From Leclercia pneumoniae (GTDB lineage Bacteria > Pseudomonadota > Gammaproteobacteria > Enterobacterales > Enterobacteriaceae): DNA of 64,000 bases. This document shows, in pieces, positions 8,438-23,548 of this stretch. The stretch's first letter is position 1; every line of letters starts with the position of its first letter. A program made the translations under genes and the position numbers. Location of the stretch: the NCBI RefSeq assembly GCF_017348915.1, contig NZ_CP071383.1, positions 2,728,001 to 2,792,000 on the forward strand, written 5' to 3'. The notes below the pieces were generated by a model that saw only the letters and a program-made list of their open reading frames with translations, did not search any database and was not told the origin of the DNA.

Positions 8438-9596
8438 TGTGCCAGAAGAGCTTATCAGCGTGGAGTTCATACGCTTTGCGCTGAGCCTCTATCCAGTCGT
8501 GTTTGTTGTACACCGCCATAACCCCGCCAAGTTCATGCCCGAGCATTCTTTCAGTAACGTGTGGCTCGACATCCATTTCAGACAGCCTTGTTGCCAGCGT
8601 CCTGCGGAAATCGTGAGTTCGCCAGTAGCCGAGGTCCATCCCTCCCCTTATTCGATTTATGAACCGGTTAGCGGCCGCAATGCTGATCGGTTCGTTAATC
8701 TCTTCTCCAGGGAAAAGAACATCCTTATAAGTGGTCATGGCCTTTTCAAGGAATGGCTGCATTTGCTCGAAGATAGGGCGGCGGATCACGTTGCCCATCT
8801 TGCTGTGCTCTTTCGGTACGGTCCATACCATGTCATGCAGGTCGAACTCTGCTTTGGTGGCCAGCCTGAGCTCGGAAAGTCTTGCTCCCCAAAGTATCAG
8901 CATCTGGTGAAGAAGCTTGTTTGAAGTTGAGGCCCGGCTCCTTTCTATCTCAAGCCATATCAGCGCCAGTTCGTTATAAGACAGCACTCGGTCACCCACT
9001 GCAGCGCGGGAGCCAAAGTCTCGCGGCTGGATACTCATAATTGCGCAACTATCTATAACCTGTCGCCGCATGCACCAACTGATAGCCGAACGCAACTGAC
9101 TGAGCACCTGCCTTGCCCGACGAGGATTGTCCCTCTCTTCTTCCGTGAGAAGGTCAACCCACTGTTTCACAGTGATCGACGATGCAGGTCGATTTGGAAA
9201 AGCGCCTCGCATACGCTTCATTACCGTTGACTGGTACAGTGCCTGGGTCTTTTCTCTCAGAGACGTTTTAACGTAATTGTCGAACCAGTAATCAAGGCAC
9301 TCGGCTACCGTTATGGCATCCCCGGTCTTCTCATCGAAGTAAGTGCGCGGATCCGTACCAGCAAAATATAGGTTTCGCAACTCAGCTGTTATCTGCCTGG
9401 CATCCTTCAGCGCTACTGACGGGTACCGGCCAATGCCAAGACGCTGCGGTTTTCCATGCCACCTGTACCGGTACTGAAACTGGATAACCCCCTTAGGCGA
9501 AATACGGACGCTAAGCCCATCGGCATCAGCCACTTCTTGTGGGCCCGAATATGGTTTACCATGAATGGTACGCAGTTTTGTGTCGCTGATAGCCAT
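8418..9596 (-). CDS. int: Phage tyrosine integrase (P4/IntS type)
   Basis: This 392-residue site-specific recombinase has an N-terminal arm-binding domain (residues about 1-90, with KLRTIHGKPYSG, ADADGLSVRISPKG and LGIGRYPSVALKDAR). A SAM-like core-binding domain follows (about 105-190), then the catalytic domain (about 205-380). Catalytic residues are visible: Arg in GARLSELR, HDFRRT (His-x-x-Arg), GHE in LGHELGG and the nucleophilic Tyr in AVYNKHDW. The gene appears complete. It integrates between dacD and sbcB, a junction that is unoccupied in E. coli K-12. Its 5' end faces the probable attachment region at 9600-9777. Confidence 0.93.
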   Translation of the reverse strand: MAISDTKLRTIHGKPYSGPQEVADADGLSVRISPKGVIQFQYRYRWHGKPQRLGIGRYPSVALKDARQITAELRNLYFAGTDPRTYFDEKTGDAITVAECLDYWFDNYVKTSLREKTQALYQSTVMKRMRGAFPNRPASSITVKQWVDLLTEEERDNPRRARQVLSQLRSAISWCMRRQVIDSCAIMSIQPRDFGSRAAVGDRVLSYNELALIWLEIERSRASTSNKLLHQMLILWGARLSELRLATKAEFDLHDMVWTVPKEHSKMGNVIRRPIFEQMQPFLEKAMTTYKDVLFPGEEINEPISIAAANRFINRIRGGMDLGYWRTHDFRRTLATRLSEMDVEPHVTERMLGHELGGVMAVYNKHDWIEAQRKAYELHADKLFWHIRNISG

Positions 9597-9605
9597 AGAT
9601 AATAT

Positions 9606-9648
9606 TTGGTACGCTCAGAATTAGTGGTTTGGTACTCTTCTGGTACGC
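9606..9648. repeat. Three short direct repeats upstream of int, possible integrase arm sites
   Basis: TTGGTACGC (9606), TTGGTACTC (9629) and CTGGTACGC (9640) occur within 43 bases immediately upstream of the int start. Their starts are 23 and 11 bases apart. Repeated short sites next to int are usual for integrase arm-type or directionality-factor binding. The core att site itself was not identified. Confidence 0.5.
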
Positions 9649-9777
9649 AATATCACATGGACATCAAGGCACAGTAAACAACTATATTTAACGTTCGTGG
9701 ACAAACTCAGATAAGGAAAGGGTTGTTTTTCGAGTGATAACAGCAAGTTAATTAACTAATGTGGACAGAGCTAGACA

Positions 9778-11202
9778 ATGGCAGACACCGATAAACAACC
9801 TACCTTCCTTTTCCACGATTACGAAACCTTTGGCACCAGCCCGTCGCTGGACCGCCCTGCCCAGTTTGCAGCTATCCGAACCGATGCCGACTTCAACATT
9901 ATCGGCGAGCCGGAAGTGTTCTGGTGCAAACCAGCAGACGACTATCTGCCTCAACCCGGCGCAGTGATGGTGACAGGCATTACGCCGCAGGAAGCTCGCG
10001 CTAAAGGGGTTACCGAAGCGGAGTTTGCCCGCCGTATTCATGATCTGTTTACCGTACCCAATACCTGCGTGGTGGGTTATAACAACGTGCGCTTCGATGA
10101 TGAAGTGACGCGCAACATTTTCTACCGCAACTTCTACGATCCTTACGCCTGGAGCTGGCAAAATCGCAACTCCCGCTGGGACCTGCTGGATGTGATGCGC
10201 GCATGCTACGCCCTGCGTCCGCAGGGGATCACCTGGCCTGAAAACGATGAAGGGCTGCCCAGTTTTCGACTTGAGCATCTGACCCGCGCTAACGGTATCG
10301 AACACAGTAATGCCCACGATGCGATGGCGGATGTTTACGCCACCATTGCCATGGCAAAGCTGGTGAAAGCTCACCAGCCGAAGCTGTTCGATTATCTGCT
10401 GAGCCACCGCAGTAAGCAGAAACTGACTACCCTAATCGACGTTCCGCAAATGAAACCCCTGGTCCATGTCTCGGGGATGTTTGGCGCCTGGCGGGGTAAT
10501 ACCAGCTGGGTAGCCCCTCTGGCCTGGCACCCGGAAAACCGTAACGCGGTGATTATGGTAGACCTGGCGGGGGACATCTCTCCCCTTCTGGAACTAGATA
10601 GCGATACCCTGCGCGAGCGGCTGTATACGCCTAAAGATGAACTGGGCGACGAGTCCGCCGTGCCGGTGAAGCTGCTGCATGTCAATAAATGCCCGGTACT
10701 GGCGCAGGCGAATACCCTGCGTCCGGAAGATGCTGACCGGCTGGGTATCGACCGTCAGCGCTGTCTGGATAATCTGAAGGTGCTTCGCGAGAATCCCCAG
10801 GTGCGTGAGAAAGTGGTGGCAATTTTCGCCGAAGCCGAACCTTTTACGCCATCAGATAACGTGGATGCCCAGCTTTATAACGGCTTCTTCAGCGATGCGG
10901 ACCGTGCGGCAATGAACATCGTTCTGCAAACCGAACCACGTAATCTGCCCGCGCTGGATTTGACCTTTGCCGATGCGCGTATAGAGAAGCTTATCTTTAA
11001 TTACCGTGCCCGTAACTTTCCCGGCACGCTGGATGAAGACGAGCAGGCGCGCTGGCTACAGCATCGTCGCAACGTCTTCACGCCTGAGTTCTTGCAGGCT
11101 TATGCCCAGGAGCTGGAGATGCTCTACGGTCAGTATGAAGGGAATAACGAGAAGCTTGGGCTACTGAAGGCGCTTTATCAATACGCCCAGGAGATCGTCT
11201 AA
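9778..11202 (+). CDS. sbcB: Exonuclease I
   Basis: This 474-residue enzyme degrades single-stranded DNA 3' to 5', acting in recombination, mismatch repair and RecBCD suppression. The DnaQ-type catalytic motifs are present: HDYETFG (Asp14, Glu16), VGYNNVRFDDE and NAHDAMADV with the catalytic His and Asp. The SH3-like and helical ExoI C-terminal domains follow. Length and ends match E. coli SbcB. The ATG lacks a strong ribosome site. The native upstream region may have been altered by the integrated element, so expression may differ from the ancestral state. Confidence 0.96.
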   Translation: MADTDKQPTFLFHDYETFGTSPSLDRPAQFAAIRTDADFNIIGEPEVFWCKPADDYLPQPGAVMVTGITPQEARAKGVTEAEFARRIHDLFTVPNTCVVGYNNVRFDDEVTRNIFYRNFYDPYAWSWQNRNSRWDLLDVMRACYALRPQGITWPENDEGLPSFRLEHLTRANGIEHSNAHDAMADVYATIAMAKLVKAHQPKLFDYLLSHRSKQKLTTLIDVPQMKPLVHVSGMFGAWRGNTSWVAPLAWHPENRNAVIMVDLAGDISPLLELDSDTLRERLYTPKDELGDESAVPVKLLHVNKCPVLAQANTLRPEDADRLGIDRQRCLDNLKVLRENPQVREKVVAIFAEAEPFTPSDNVDAQLYNGFFSDADRAAMNIVLQTEPRNLPALDLTFADARIEKLIFNYRARNFPGTLDEDEQARWLQHRRNVFTPEFLQAYAQELEMLYGQYEGNNEKLGLLKALYQYAQEIV

Positions 11203-11204
11203 TT

Positions 11205-11230
11205 ACGCCCTCCCGTGGCCGGGAGGGCGT
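11205..11230. terminator. Terminator between convergent sbcB and tsuB
   Basis: A perfect 10-bp stem, ACGCCCTCCC paired with GGGAGGGCGT, starts 2 bases after the sbcB stop. It ends 6 bases before the tsuB stop and probably serves both genes. T runs are short. Confidence 0.7.
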
Positions 11231-11235
11231 TTGGG

Positions 11236-11463
11236 TCAGGCCTTCTGAACGGTGATGCTCCACGCGGCATCACCCACCTGCTGATAATCTGTGATCGCGT
11301 GGCCCTCTTCTGCCGCCCATTGTGGGATGGCTTCTGTCGCCTGCGTGCAGTCGAATTCGATAATCAATTCATCACCGCTGGCCATCTCAGCCAGCGCGGC
11401 TTTTGCTTCAATCAGAGGAAACGGGCAAACCTGCGTCACCACATCCAGTTTTTTAATCGCCAT
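11236..11463 (-). CDS. tsuB: TsuB (YeeD), TusA-family sulfur carrier protein
   Basis: This 75-residue protein has the TusA/SirA fold and the CPFP motif whose Cys13 carries persulfide sulfur. In E. coli, YeeD acts with the membrane protein YeeE to bring in and process thiosulfate for cysteine synthesis. It lies 18 bases downstream of tsuA on the same strand, so the two form an operon. Confidence 0.93.
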   Translation of the reverse strand: MAIKKLDVVTQVCPFPLIEAKAALAEMASGDELIIEFDCTQATEAIPQWAAEEGHAITDYQQVGDAAWSITVQKA

Positions 11464-11481
11464 AACAGCTCCTGTTATTCA

Positions 11482-12537
11482 TCAGGCCGTCGCAGCCGCA
11501 AGTTTCGCTTTGCGTTGCGGACGGACATATAAAAACCATGACGCAGTCCATACGCCAAGGATCATAAAGGCCAGACCAATCCAGCCCTGCCAGGTCATCA
11601 TTGCCGTCATGACCAGGCCATTGCCGATAGAGCAACCACCGGCCATACTGGCGCCAACTCCCATCAGCATGCCACCCAGGCCGCTGCGTAGCGTGGTTTG
11701 CGCATCTGCGGCGCGTACACGAAACTCGCGGCTGGCTTTCGCGGCAATAAAGGAACCCAGGAAAATCCCCAGCACCAGGAAGACGCCCCAGTTCAGGAAC
11801 TTGCTCTGTCCGGCTACCAGGAACTGCAGAATATTGGCTGTCGGGGAAGTCACCCCTAAACCGAACATACGCCCTGTCGCCTCGCTCAGTGGCCATGCCA
11901 GCAGCGCGATCAAACCAATGAGAACGGCGGTGACAAAGGGATGCCAGCGCTTTTCAAACAGCAAGTGAGCAAGACCGGTACGGCGCGGCGGCAATGACGC
12001 GACCTTAAGCTTAGGTTTACGCAGCTCTTTGCTTACAGCCCAGAGCGTGACCACCAGTAACAGCGCAATCAACGGCCAGACAGAGAAACCAAAGGTCTCG
12101 GCAATAGAGTTGTGCCCGGTACTGTAAGTTTTTAGCACCTGATTGAGGCCATCCGCATGGGGTGAACGCATTACCGCGCTCAGCAGCATATAGGTGAAGA
12201 GCGCAATCCAGCTGCCGATCAACCCTTCGCCAGCGCGATACCAGGTTCCGGTGGCACAGCCGCCTGCATAGACGATACCCAGGCCAAAGATATAGCCCCC
12301 CACCACGGTACCAAGCCACGGAAAGGTGCCGGCATCATACTGCACCAGCCCCATCTGAATGAGCGCAAATACGCCCAGGCTCTGAATGGAGATAGCAATT
12401 AAGAGGGCGTAAAACATGCGGTTGTTTTTCGCAATGTACATGTCGCGAAAACCGCCGGTGAGACAGAACCGCCCACGCTGCATAACAAAACCCAGCAGCG
12501 CGCCGCAGAAGAGTCCGCTAAAGATCATAGAGAGCAT
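11482..12537 (-). CDS. tsuA: TsuA (YeeE), thiosulfate transporter
   Basis: This 351-residue inner-membrane protein is rich in hydrophobic helices. The three conserved cysteine sites that relay thiosulfate through the YeeE hourglass are present: RGRFCLTGG (Cys25), AGGCATGTW (Cys94) and AGGCSIGNG near the C-terminal end. Family knowledge: it passes thiosulfate to the cytoplasmic partner TsuB, encoded next. The tail is basic (RPQRKAKLA). Confidence 0.92.
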   Translation of the reverse strand: MLSMIFSGLFCGALLGFVMQRGRFCLTGGFRDMYIAKNNRMFYALLIAISIQSLGVFALIQMGLVQYDAGTFPWLGTVVGGYIFGLGIVYAGGCATGTWYRAGEGLIGSWIALFTYMLLSAVMRSPHADGLNQVLKTYSTGHNSIAETFGFSVWPLIALLLVVTLWAVSKELRKPKLKVASLPPRRTGLAHLLFEKRWHPFVTAVLIGLIALLAWPLSEATGRMFGLGVTSPTANILQFLVAGQSKFLNWGVFLVLGIFLGSFIAAKASREFRVRAADAQTTLRSGLGGMLMGVGASMAGGCSIGNGLVMTAMMTWQGWIGLAFMILGVWTASWFLYVRPQRKAKLAAATA

Positions 12538-12645
12538 AATTATTAATAAGCCAGCAAAACATCAGGAGGCAAATTATTAATGACTCGCCGGGCAGGGACA
12601 AATAACCAAATGTTCCTGGTTAGAACCTTTAGTTATTTCAGATAT

Positions 12646-12676
12646 AAAAAAACCGGAGGCGATGTCTCCGGTTTTT
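12646..12676 (-). terminator. Terminator of plaP
   Basis: Stem AACCGGAG paired with CTCCGGTT (12651-12673) has an A run on the left, which reads as a T run on the minus strand, and T5 on the right. It follows the plaP stop. Confidence 0.8.
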
Positions 12677-12694
12677 ATTATTCAACGCTATCGA

Positions 12695-14053
12695 TTATGC
12701 AACGTCTTCGTACTGCGGTACCGGGTTACGGAAGCTTTTGGTCACGCAAGCCAGATAAACCAGACCGATACCACCCCAGATCAGACCCAGAACCATGGAG
12801 CTCTCTTCCAGGTTAACCCACAGTGCACCCACAGTCAGGGCACCACAAACTGGCAGAATCAGGTAGTTAAAGTGGTCTTTCAACGTCTTGTTACGCTTCT
12901 CACGGATCCAGAACTGCGAGATAACCGAGAGGTTAACGAAGGTAAAGGCCACCAGCGCACCGAAGTTGATCAGCGCGGTTGCGGTTACCAGGTCAAAGTT
13001 GATGGCCAGCAGTGCGATCGCACCGACCAGCAGCACGTTCCATGCCGGGGTACGCCATTTCGGATGAACATAACCGAAGAAGCGCGTCGGGAACACACCA
13101 TCGCGGCCCATCACGTACATCAGACGAGAAACCCCTGCGTGTGCAGCCATACCGGATGCCAGAACGGTCACGCTGGAGAAGATCAGCACGCCCCACTGGA
13201 AGGTTTTACCCGCAACGTACAGCATGATTTCTGGCTGTGACGCGTCCGGATCTTTAAAGCGAGAGATATCCGGGAAGTACAGCTGCAGGAAGTAGGAAGC
13301 ACCGATAAAGATCAGGCCGCCAATCAACGCCGTCAGGAAGATGGCACGCGGAATCACGCGCTCTGCGTCTTTGGTCTCTTCAGACAACGAGGAGATACCA
13401 TCGAAGCCGAGGAACGAGAAGCAGAGAATGGTCGCGCCGGTAATCATCGGCACAACGTGCGCCCCTTCAGACCAGAACGGACGGGTGCTGGTGAGCGTAC
13501 CTGCCCCTTCACCGTGGGAAACGCCATAAATGATCAGACCCACGATAACCGCCACAATACCCATCTGCAGAATAACGATCAGGGTATTGAAGTTAGCAAC
13601 GGTTTTGATGCTGCGCAGGTTAGAGATGGTCATAAAGGCCACCAGCGCCACAACGAAAATCCACGACGGTATAGAAGGTACCAGCGCTTCGAAGTAAATT
13701 TTAGCCAGCAGAATGTTGATCATCGGCATGAACAGGTAGTCCAGCAGAGATGACCAGCCCACCATAAAGCCAACAGCCGGGCTAATGGATTTCTGAGCAT
13801 AGGTGTATGCAGAGCCTGCAGACGGGAAACGGCGAACCAGTTTACCGTAGCTCAGCGCTGTAAAGAGAATCGCGACCAGCGCAAAGGCGTACGCCGTTGC
13901 AACGTGACCGTCAGTAAGGCCTGATACGATACCGAATGTATCGAACAGCGTCATTGGCTGCATGTAGGCAAGGCCCATCATAACAACCGGAATCAACGTA
14001 AGGGTTTTACGTAATTCCACGCGAGAGGTGTTTGGAGTTGCGTTATGCGACAT
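12695..14053 (-). CDS. plaP: PlaP (YeeF), low-affinity putrescine importer
   Basis: This 452-residue member of the amino acid-polyamine-organocation (APC) superfamily has about twelve membrane segments. It matches E. coli YeeF from start ([20 protein letters not shown]) to end. The family helix-1 region [21 protein letters not shown] and the helix-6 region [16 protein letters not shown] are intact. In E. coli it imports putrescine with proton motive force and supports surface motility. It is a single-gene unit with its own terminator. Confidence 0.93.
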   Translation of the reverse strand: MSHNATPNTSRVELRKTLTLIPVVMMGLAYMQPMTLFDTFGIVSGLTDGHVATAYAFALVAILFTALSYGKLVRRFPSAGSAYTYAQKSISPAVGFMVGWSSLLDYLFMPMINILLAKIYFEALVPSIPSWIFVVALVAFMTISNLRSIKTVANFNTLIVILQMGIVAVIVGLIIYGVSHGEGAGTLTSTRPFWSEGAHVVPMITGATILCFSFLGFDGISSLSEETKDAERVIPRAIFLTALIGGLIFIGASYFLQLYFPDISRFKDPDASQPEIMLYVAGKTFQWGVLIFSSVTVLASGMAAHAGVSRLMYVMGRDGVFPTRFFGYVHPKWRTPAWNVLLVGAIALLAINFDLVTATALINFGALVAFTFVNLSVISQFWIREKRNKTLKDHFNYLILPVCGALTVGALWVNLEESSMVLGLIWGGIGLVYLACVTKSFRNPVPQYEDVA

Positions 14054-14324
14054 AGTTAATCTCCTTTACGGTGATAACCGCCACGTAAGCGAAAAATTGC
14101 CCCATTTCGTTTATTCCTCAGCGACAACAACTGTCGGATTTTAGTAAATATCTATCCGGTACGAAGCCCGGCCTCTTGGTTTTAGTTTCGTTTCGTACAT
14201 GCAAAAAAAAATAACCGACGCCTTTTATATCGTCGATTATTCATTTGTTTGCAGCGGCGGCATTTTGCCCCATCTGCTGGCAGTAATGCAATAGATTGCG
14301 AAGGCATGCAAAACTTTATTTGAT

Positions 14325-15254
14325 CTAACTGGCTGATTTTTCGACGCCAGCTGCTGCATAAACTGCAGCAATAGCACTATTTGCTAAAATCTCTTGCCGC
14401 CACCATGCACTGGCAAGCCCCGCAGTTTGCTCATTCCAGCCTATCCATACCGACTCATCACTGGTCTGTGCTAAAACCTGCTTTTCTATTAGCGCTCCGC
14501 TTTCTATAAAGCGCTGGGCTAAATAGCGAGGCAGATAACCGCAACCGAGGCCGTTTATTTGCAGTTCGAGTTTAGTTTTAAAGTCAAAGACGGTGATGGC
14601 CTCTTGATCGTCGAGCAGTTGAGACGAAACCGCACAGCCAGGCAAACTATTATCTCCCACCACGATAGCGCGGTAATTTTTAATAACGCGTCGGTTAATA
14701 GGTTCGGCTTCCTGAGCCAGGGGGTGATGCGGCGCCACCACGAAGACCTGCTCCAGTTTACCAAGACAGGCAAAGCCAAAGGCACTGAGCTGGGGAGGTT
14801 CATGGAGTGCACCGACGATAATGTCCGCCCGGCCCTGAATTAGTGCCTCCCAGGACCCGGCCAGCACGCCGTTGATAAATTTCAGCCGGGTGACGCTATG
14901 GCGCGCATAAAAAGCCTCGATCAGCGGAGCCAGTAACGAAAACGGAAAGGTATCATCCACGCCAATGACCAGTTCGTTTTCCCATCCCTGGTGCAGTTTA
15001 ATGGCCTGTTTTTCCAGCTCACGCACGGCGTGCAGTACATCCCGCCCTTTCTCCAGCAGCATTTGCCCGGTACGGGTAAAGCGGGCGCGGTGCCCGGTAC
15101 GATCGAGGATCTGGATATTGAGATCGCTTTCCAGCTTGTGCACGGTATAGCTGAGCGCCGAGGGCGTTTTAAACAGTTTTGCCGACGCAGCGGCAAAACT
15201 GCCCTCTTTTTCCAGCGCATCGAGGATGATAAGAACATCCAGCAGTGGTTTCAT
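14325..15254 (-). CDS. yeeY: LysR-family transcriptional regulator YeeY
   Basis: This 309-residue protein has an N-terminal winged helix-turn-helix (residues about 1-60, LEKEGSFAAASAKLFKTPSALSY split over the recognition helix) and a periplasmic-binding-like effector domain. The start at 15254 (MKPLLDVLI) is chosen because it matches E. coli YeeY and follows AAGGGGGAAG. An upstream ATG at 15296 would add 14 residues and overlap yeeZ. The effector and targets are not evident. It is probably co-transcribed with yeeZ. Confidence 0.9.
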   Translation of the reverse strand: MKPLLDVLIILDALEKEGSFAAASAKLFKTPSALSYTVHKLESDLNIQILDRTGHRARFTRTGQMLLEKGRDVLHAVRELEKQAIKLHQGWENELVIGVDDTFPFSLLAPLIEAFYARHSVTRLKFINGVLAGSWEALIQGRADIIVGALHEPPQLSAFGFACLGKLEQVFVVAPHHPLAQEAEPINRRVIKNYRAIVVGDNSLPGCAVSSQLLDDQEAITVFDFKTKLELQINGLGCGYLPRYLAQRFIESGALIEKQVLAQTSDESVWIGWNEQTAGLASAWWRQEILANSAIAAVYAAAGVEKSAS

Positions 15255-15292
15255 GCTTCCCCCTTGTGGCGCAATTGCCTCCGCGGGCTGCA

Positions 15293-16117
15293 TCACTCCA
15301 TCGGCATAACCAGCGGATCGGGAAATTGATACTCAAATCCCAGTTCGTGACAGATACGGTTACCATCAATCACTTTGCCTTTTCTTTCGCCCTGCGCATC
15401 GTGGAAATGCGGAGGTTCCAGACCAAGCTGACGCGCCATAACCGGGTAGAAGGCGCTACGAGCGGGATGAGAGGGCGCACATATATTATAGATGTGTCCG
15501 CCTTTTGGAGCCTGCAAAAGCAGGGTAATTGCCGCGATGACATCTTCAAGATGCACAAGATTAACGCCATGTTGCCCGTCCGGCGCCGTTTTACCCGCAA
15601 AGAAACGACCCGGGTGCCGCCCCGGCCCGACCAGGCCGGCAAGACGCAGGATATCAACCTGTGTACCCGGTAAATTGTGCAGCCAGTCTTCCAGGTCTTT
15701 TAATACCCGTCCGCTCGCGGTGACCGGCGCGCGCGGACTGTCCTCTTTTACCGTTCCTTCGGTATCGCCATAGACCGAGGTTGAACTGGTAAAGATAATG
15801 CGTGGAATATCATGGGCCAGGGCGCTGTCGACAATCTCCTGCATCGCCTGCAGGTAGAATCCGTCTCCCGGTCCGGTTCGGCGGGCGGGCAGCGTAATGA
15901 CCAGCGCGTCGACATTCATCAACGTATCCAGATCGTCGGCATCGCAGATAAGCTCTGGCTCCAGGCGCAATTCGACCCCTTCGATACCCCACATCCGCGC
16001 GGCTTCCACGCCGTCTGCAGTGGTTTTGCTGCCCGTCACCTGCCAGCCTCTTGCCGTTAATGACATCGCCAGCGGCATCCCTAACCACCCTAAACCGACA
16101 ATTGCGACCTTTTTCAT
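15293..16117 (-). CDS. yeeZ: YeeZ, NAD(P)-binding epimerase-like protein
   Basis: This 274-residue protein has an N-terminal Rossmann fold with the dinucleotide motif GLGWLGMP. SSTSVYGDTEG and the extended SDR layout resemble nucleoside-diphosphate-sugar epimerases, but the classical YxxxK catalytic pair is not obvious. The substrate is unknown in E. coli too. It lies upstream of yeeY on the same strand and is divergent from the his operon. Confidence 0.88.
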   Translation of the reverse strand: MKKVAIVGLGWLGMPLAMSLTARGWQVTGSKTTADGVEAARMWGIEGVELRLEPELICDADDLDTLMNVDALVITLPARRTGPGDGFYLQAMQEIVDSALAHDIPRIIFTSSTSVYGDTEGTVKEDSPRAPVTASGRVLKDLEDWLHNLPGTQVDILRLAGLVGPGRHPGRFFAGKTAPDGQHGVNLVHLEDVIAAITLLLQAPKGGHIYNICAPSHPARSAFYPVMARQLGLEPPHFHDAQGERKGKVIDGNRICHELGFEYQFPDPLVMPME

Positions 16118-16223
16118 CCGTCTTCTCCTGACATTTACGCGTCTCTGTTAAGGCTACGCCAGCCGTCCGGAACTGACAATTCATAGCTACAATATGAAAT
16201 GAATTAATGATTAAAAAAAGCCC

Positions 16224-16253
16224 TTGCTTTCAGTGACACAAGTGGTTTAGGTT
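16224..16253 (+). promoter_or_regulatory. his operon promoter
   Basis: A -35 TTGCTT (16224-16229) and -10 TAGGTT (16248-16253) are separated by 18 bases, with the context GTGGTTTAGGTTAAAAGAC seen at the E. coli and Salmonella primary his promoter. That promoter is known to be stringently controlled. Confidence 0.8.
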
Positions 16254-16291
16254 AAAAGACATCACATGAATAAGCATTCATCGAGAATTTT

Positions 16292-16342
16292 ATGACACGC
16301 GTTCCATTTAAACACCACCATCATCACCATCATCCTGACTAG
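16292..16342 (+). CDS. hisL: his operon leader peptide HisL
   Basis: A 16-residue peptide, [16 protein letters not shown], with seven consecutive histidines. Ribosome stalling at these codons when charged histidyl-tRNA is scarce prevents formation of the downstream attenuator. It differs from the E. coli leader by Pro for Gln at position 5. Confidence 0.97.
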   Translation: MTRVPFKHHHHHHHPD

Positions 16343-16404
16343 TCTTTCAGGCGATGTGTGCTGGAAGACATTCAGATCTTCCAGTGGTGCATGAACGCAA
16401 GAAA

Positions 16405-16441
16405 AGCCCCCGGAAGATCTTCTTCCGGGGGCTTTTTTTTG
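16405..16441 (+). terminator. his attenuator
   Basis: A 13-bp stem, AGCCCCCGGAAGA paired with TCTTCCGGGGGCT, is followed by a run of eight to nine T. It lies 62 bases after the leader stop and 45 bases before hisG. It is the transcription terminator arm of his attenuation. Confidence 0.95.
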
Positions 16442-16485
16442 GATCGTATTCAGACAGGTTAAAACAGGATCACGAGGAACCAACA

Positions 16486-17385
16486 ATGTTAGATAATTCA
16501 CGTTTACGCATAGCTATTCAGAAATCAGGCCGTTTGAGCGATGATTCACGCGAGCTTCTGGCGCGCTGCGGCATTAAAATTAACCTGCACACACAGCGCC
16601 TGATCGCGCTGGCAGAGAATATGCCGATTGATATTCTGCGCGTACGTGATGACGATATTCCAGGCCTGGTGATGGATGGCGTGGTGGATCTGGGGATTAT
16701 TGGCGAGAACGTGCTGGAAGAAGAGCTACTGACCCGCCGTGCGCAGGGTGAGGATCCGCGTTACTTTACGCTACGTCGTCTGGACTTCGGCGGTTGCCGC
16801 CTGTCGCTGGCAACCCCGGCTGACGAAGCCTGGGACGGCCCGGCCTCCCTAAACGGTAAGCGCATCGCCACCTCTTATCCGCACCTGCTGAAGCGTTACC
16901 TCGACCAGAAAGGGGTGCAATTTAAATCCTGTCTGTTGAATGGTTCAGTTGAGGTCGCGCCGCGCGCCGGACTGGCCGATGCCATCTGTGACCTGGTTTC
17001 CACCGGTGCGACCCTCGAGGCTAATGGCCTGCGTGAAGTGGAAGTCATGTTCCGTTCAAAAGCCTGTCTGATTCAGCGCGATGGCGAGATGCCTGATGCC
17101 AAACAGCAGCTGATTGACCGCCTGCTGACCCGTATCCAGGGCGTTATCCAGGCGCGTGAATCCAAATACATCATGATGCACGCCCCGACCGAGCGTCTGG
17201 ACGAAGTGATTGCCCTGCTGCCGGGTGCCGAGCGCCCAACCATTCTTCCGCTGGCAGGCGATCAGCAGCGCGTAGCAATGCACATGGTGAGCAGCGAAAC
17301 CCTCTTCTGGGAAACTATGGAAAAACTGAAATCGCTGGGTGCCAGTTCTATCCTGGTGCTGCCTATTGAGAAGATGATGGAGTAA
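16486..17385 (+). CDS. hisG: ATP phosphoribosyltransferase (HisG)
   Basis: This 299-residue enzyme catalyses the first, feedback-inhibited step of histidine synthesis, joining ATP and PRPP to give phosphoribosyl-ATP. The start [17 protein letters not shown] is chosen by identity with E. coli HisG and by a GAGG ribosome site; the frame is open further upstream into the attenuator but that is not coding. The PRPP-binding region ([13 protein letters not shown]) and the C-terminal histidine-binding regulatory domain are intact. Confidence 0.97.
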   Translation: MLDNSRLRIAIQKSGRLSDDSRELLARCGIKINLHTQRLIALAENMPIDILRVRDDDIPGLVMDGVVDLGIIGENVLEEELLTRRAQGEDPRYFTLRRLDFGGCRLSLATPADEAWDGPASLNGKRIATSYPHLLKRYLDQKGVQFKSCLLNGSVEVAPRAGLADAICDLVSTGATLEANGLREVEVMFRSKACLIQRDGEMPDAKQQLIDRLLTRIQGVIQARESKYIMMHAPTERLDEVIALLPGAERPTILPLAGDQQRVAMHMVSSETLFWETMEKLKSLGASSILVLPIEKMME

Positions 17386-17390
17386 TGCCC

Positions 17391-22895
<5,505 letters not shown>

Positions 22896-22902
<7 letters not shown>

Positions 22903-23507
22903 CAGAGCAACAACGCACGCAGCTGGACTGGGAAAAAACCGACGGCCTGATGCCGGTTGTGGTACAGCACGCGGTATCGGGCGAAGTGCTAATGCTGGGG
23001 TATATGAATCAGGATGCCCTGCAGCAGACCCTCTCCACCGGTAAAGTGACCTTTTTCTCACGCACTAAACAGCGTTTATGGACCAAAGGTGAAACCTCGG
23101 GCCATTTCCTGAATGTGGTGAGCATCACGCCGGACTGTGATAACGATACCCTGCTGGTGCTGGTTAACCCTATCGGCCCAACCTGCCATCTGGGTACCAG
23201 CAGTTGCTTTGGTGAGGCCAGCCACCAGTGGCTGTTTTTATATCAACTGGAGCAACTTTTAGCAGAACGTAAAACGGCCGACCCAGATAGCTCATATACT
23301 GCAAAACTTTACGCCAGCGGTACCAAACGTATCGCGCAGAAAGTGGGAGAAGAAGGTGTTGAAACCGCTCTCGCTGCGACGGTATATGACCGCGATGAAC
23401 TGACCAATGAAGCCTCTGATTTGATGTATCACCTGCTGGTGCTGCTTCAGGATCAGGAGCTGGATTTAACGACGGTTATTGAGAACTTGCGTAAAAGACA
23501 CAAATAA
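22896..23507 (+). CDS. hisI: Bifunctional phosphoribosyl-AMP cyclohydrolase / phosphoribosyl-ATP pyrophosphatase (HisI)
   Basis: A 203-residue fusion. The N-terminal cyclohydrolase (about residues 1-110) has metal-binding [10 protein letters not shown] and the catalytic CHLGTSSC. The C-terminal pyrophosphatase (about 115-203) has [11 protein letters not shown] and NEASDLMYH. It performs steps 2 and 3 of the pathway and is the last gene of the operon. Confidence 0.96.
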
Positions 23508-23534
23508 AAAAACCGGGGAATCCCGGTTTTTTTT
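23508..23534. terminator. his operon terminator, also facing wzzB
   Basis: Stem AACCGGG paired with CCCGGTT is flanked by A7 on the left and T8 on the right. It can stop his transcription and, in reverse, wzzB transcription. Confidence 0.88.
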
Positions 23535-23548
23535 CACTTAATGAATCA

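Noticed and set aside
16292..16342. Seven consecutive histidine codons, resembling an engineered His tag.
   Set aside because: It is the natural HisL leader peptide, in place upstream of the his attenuator.
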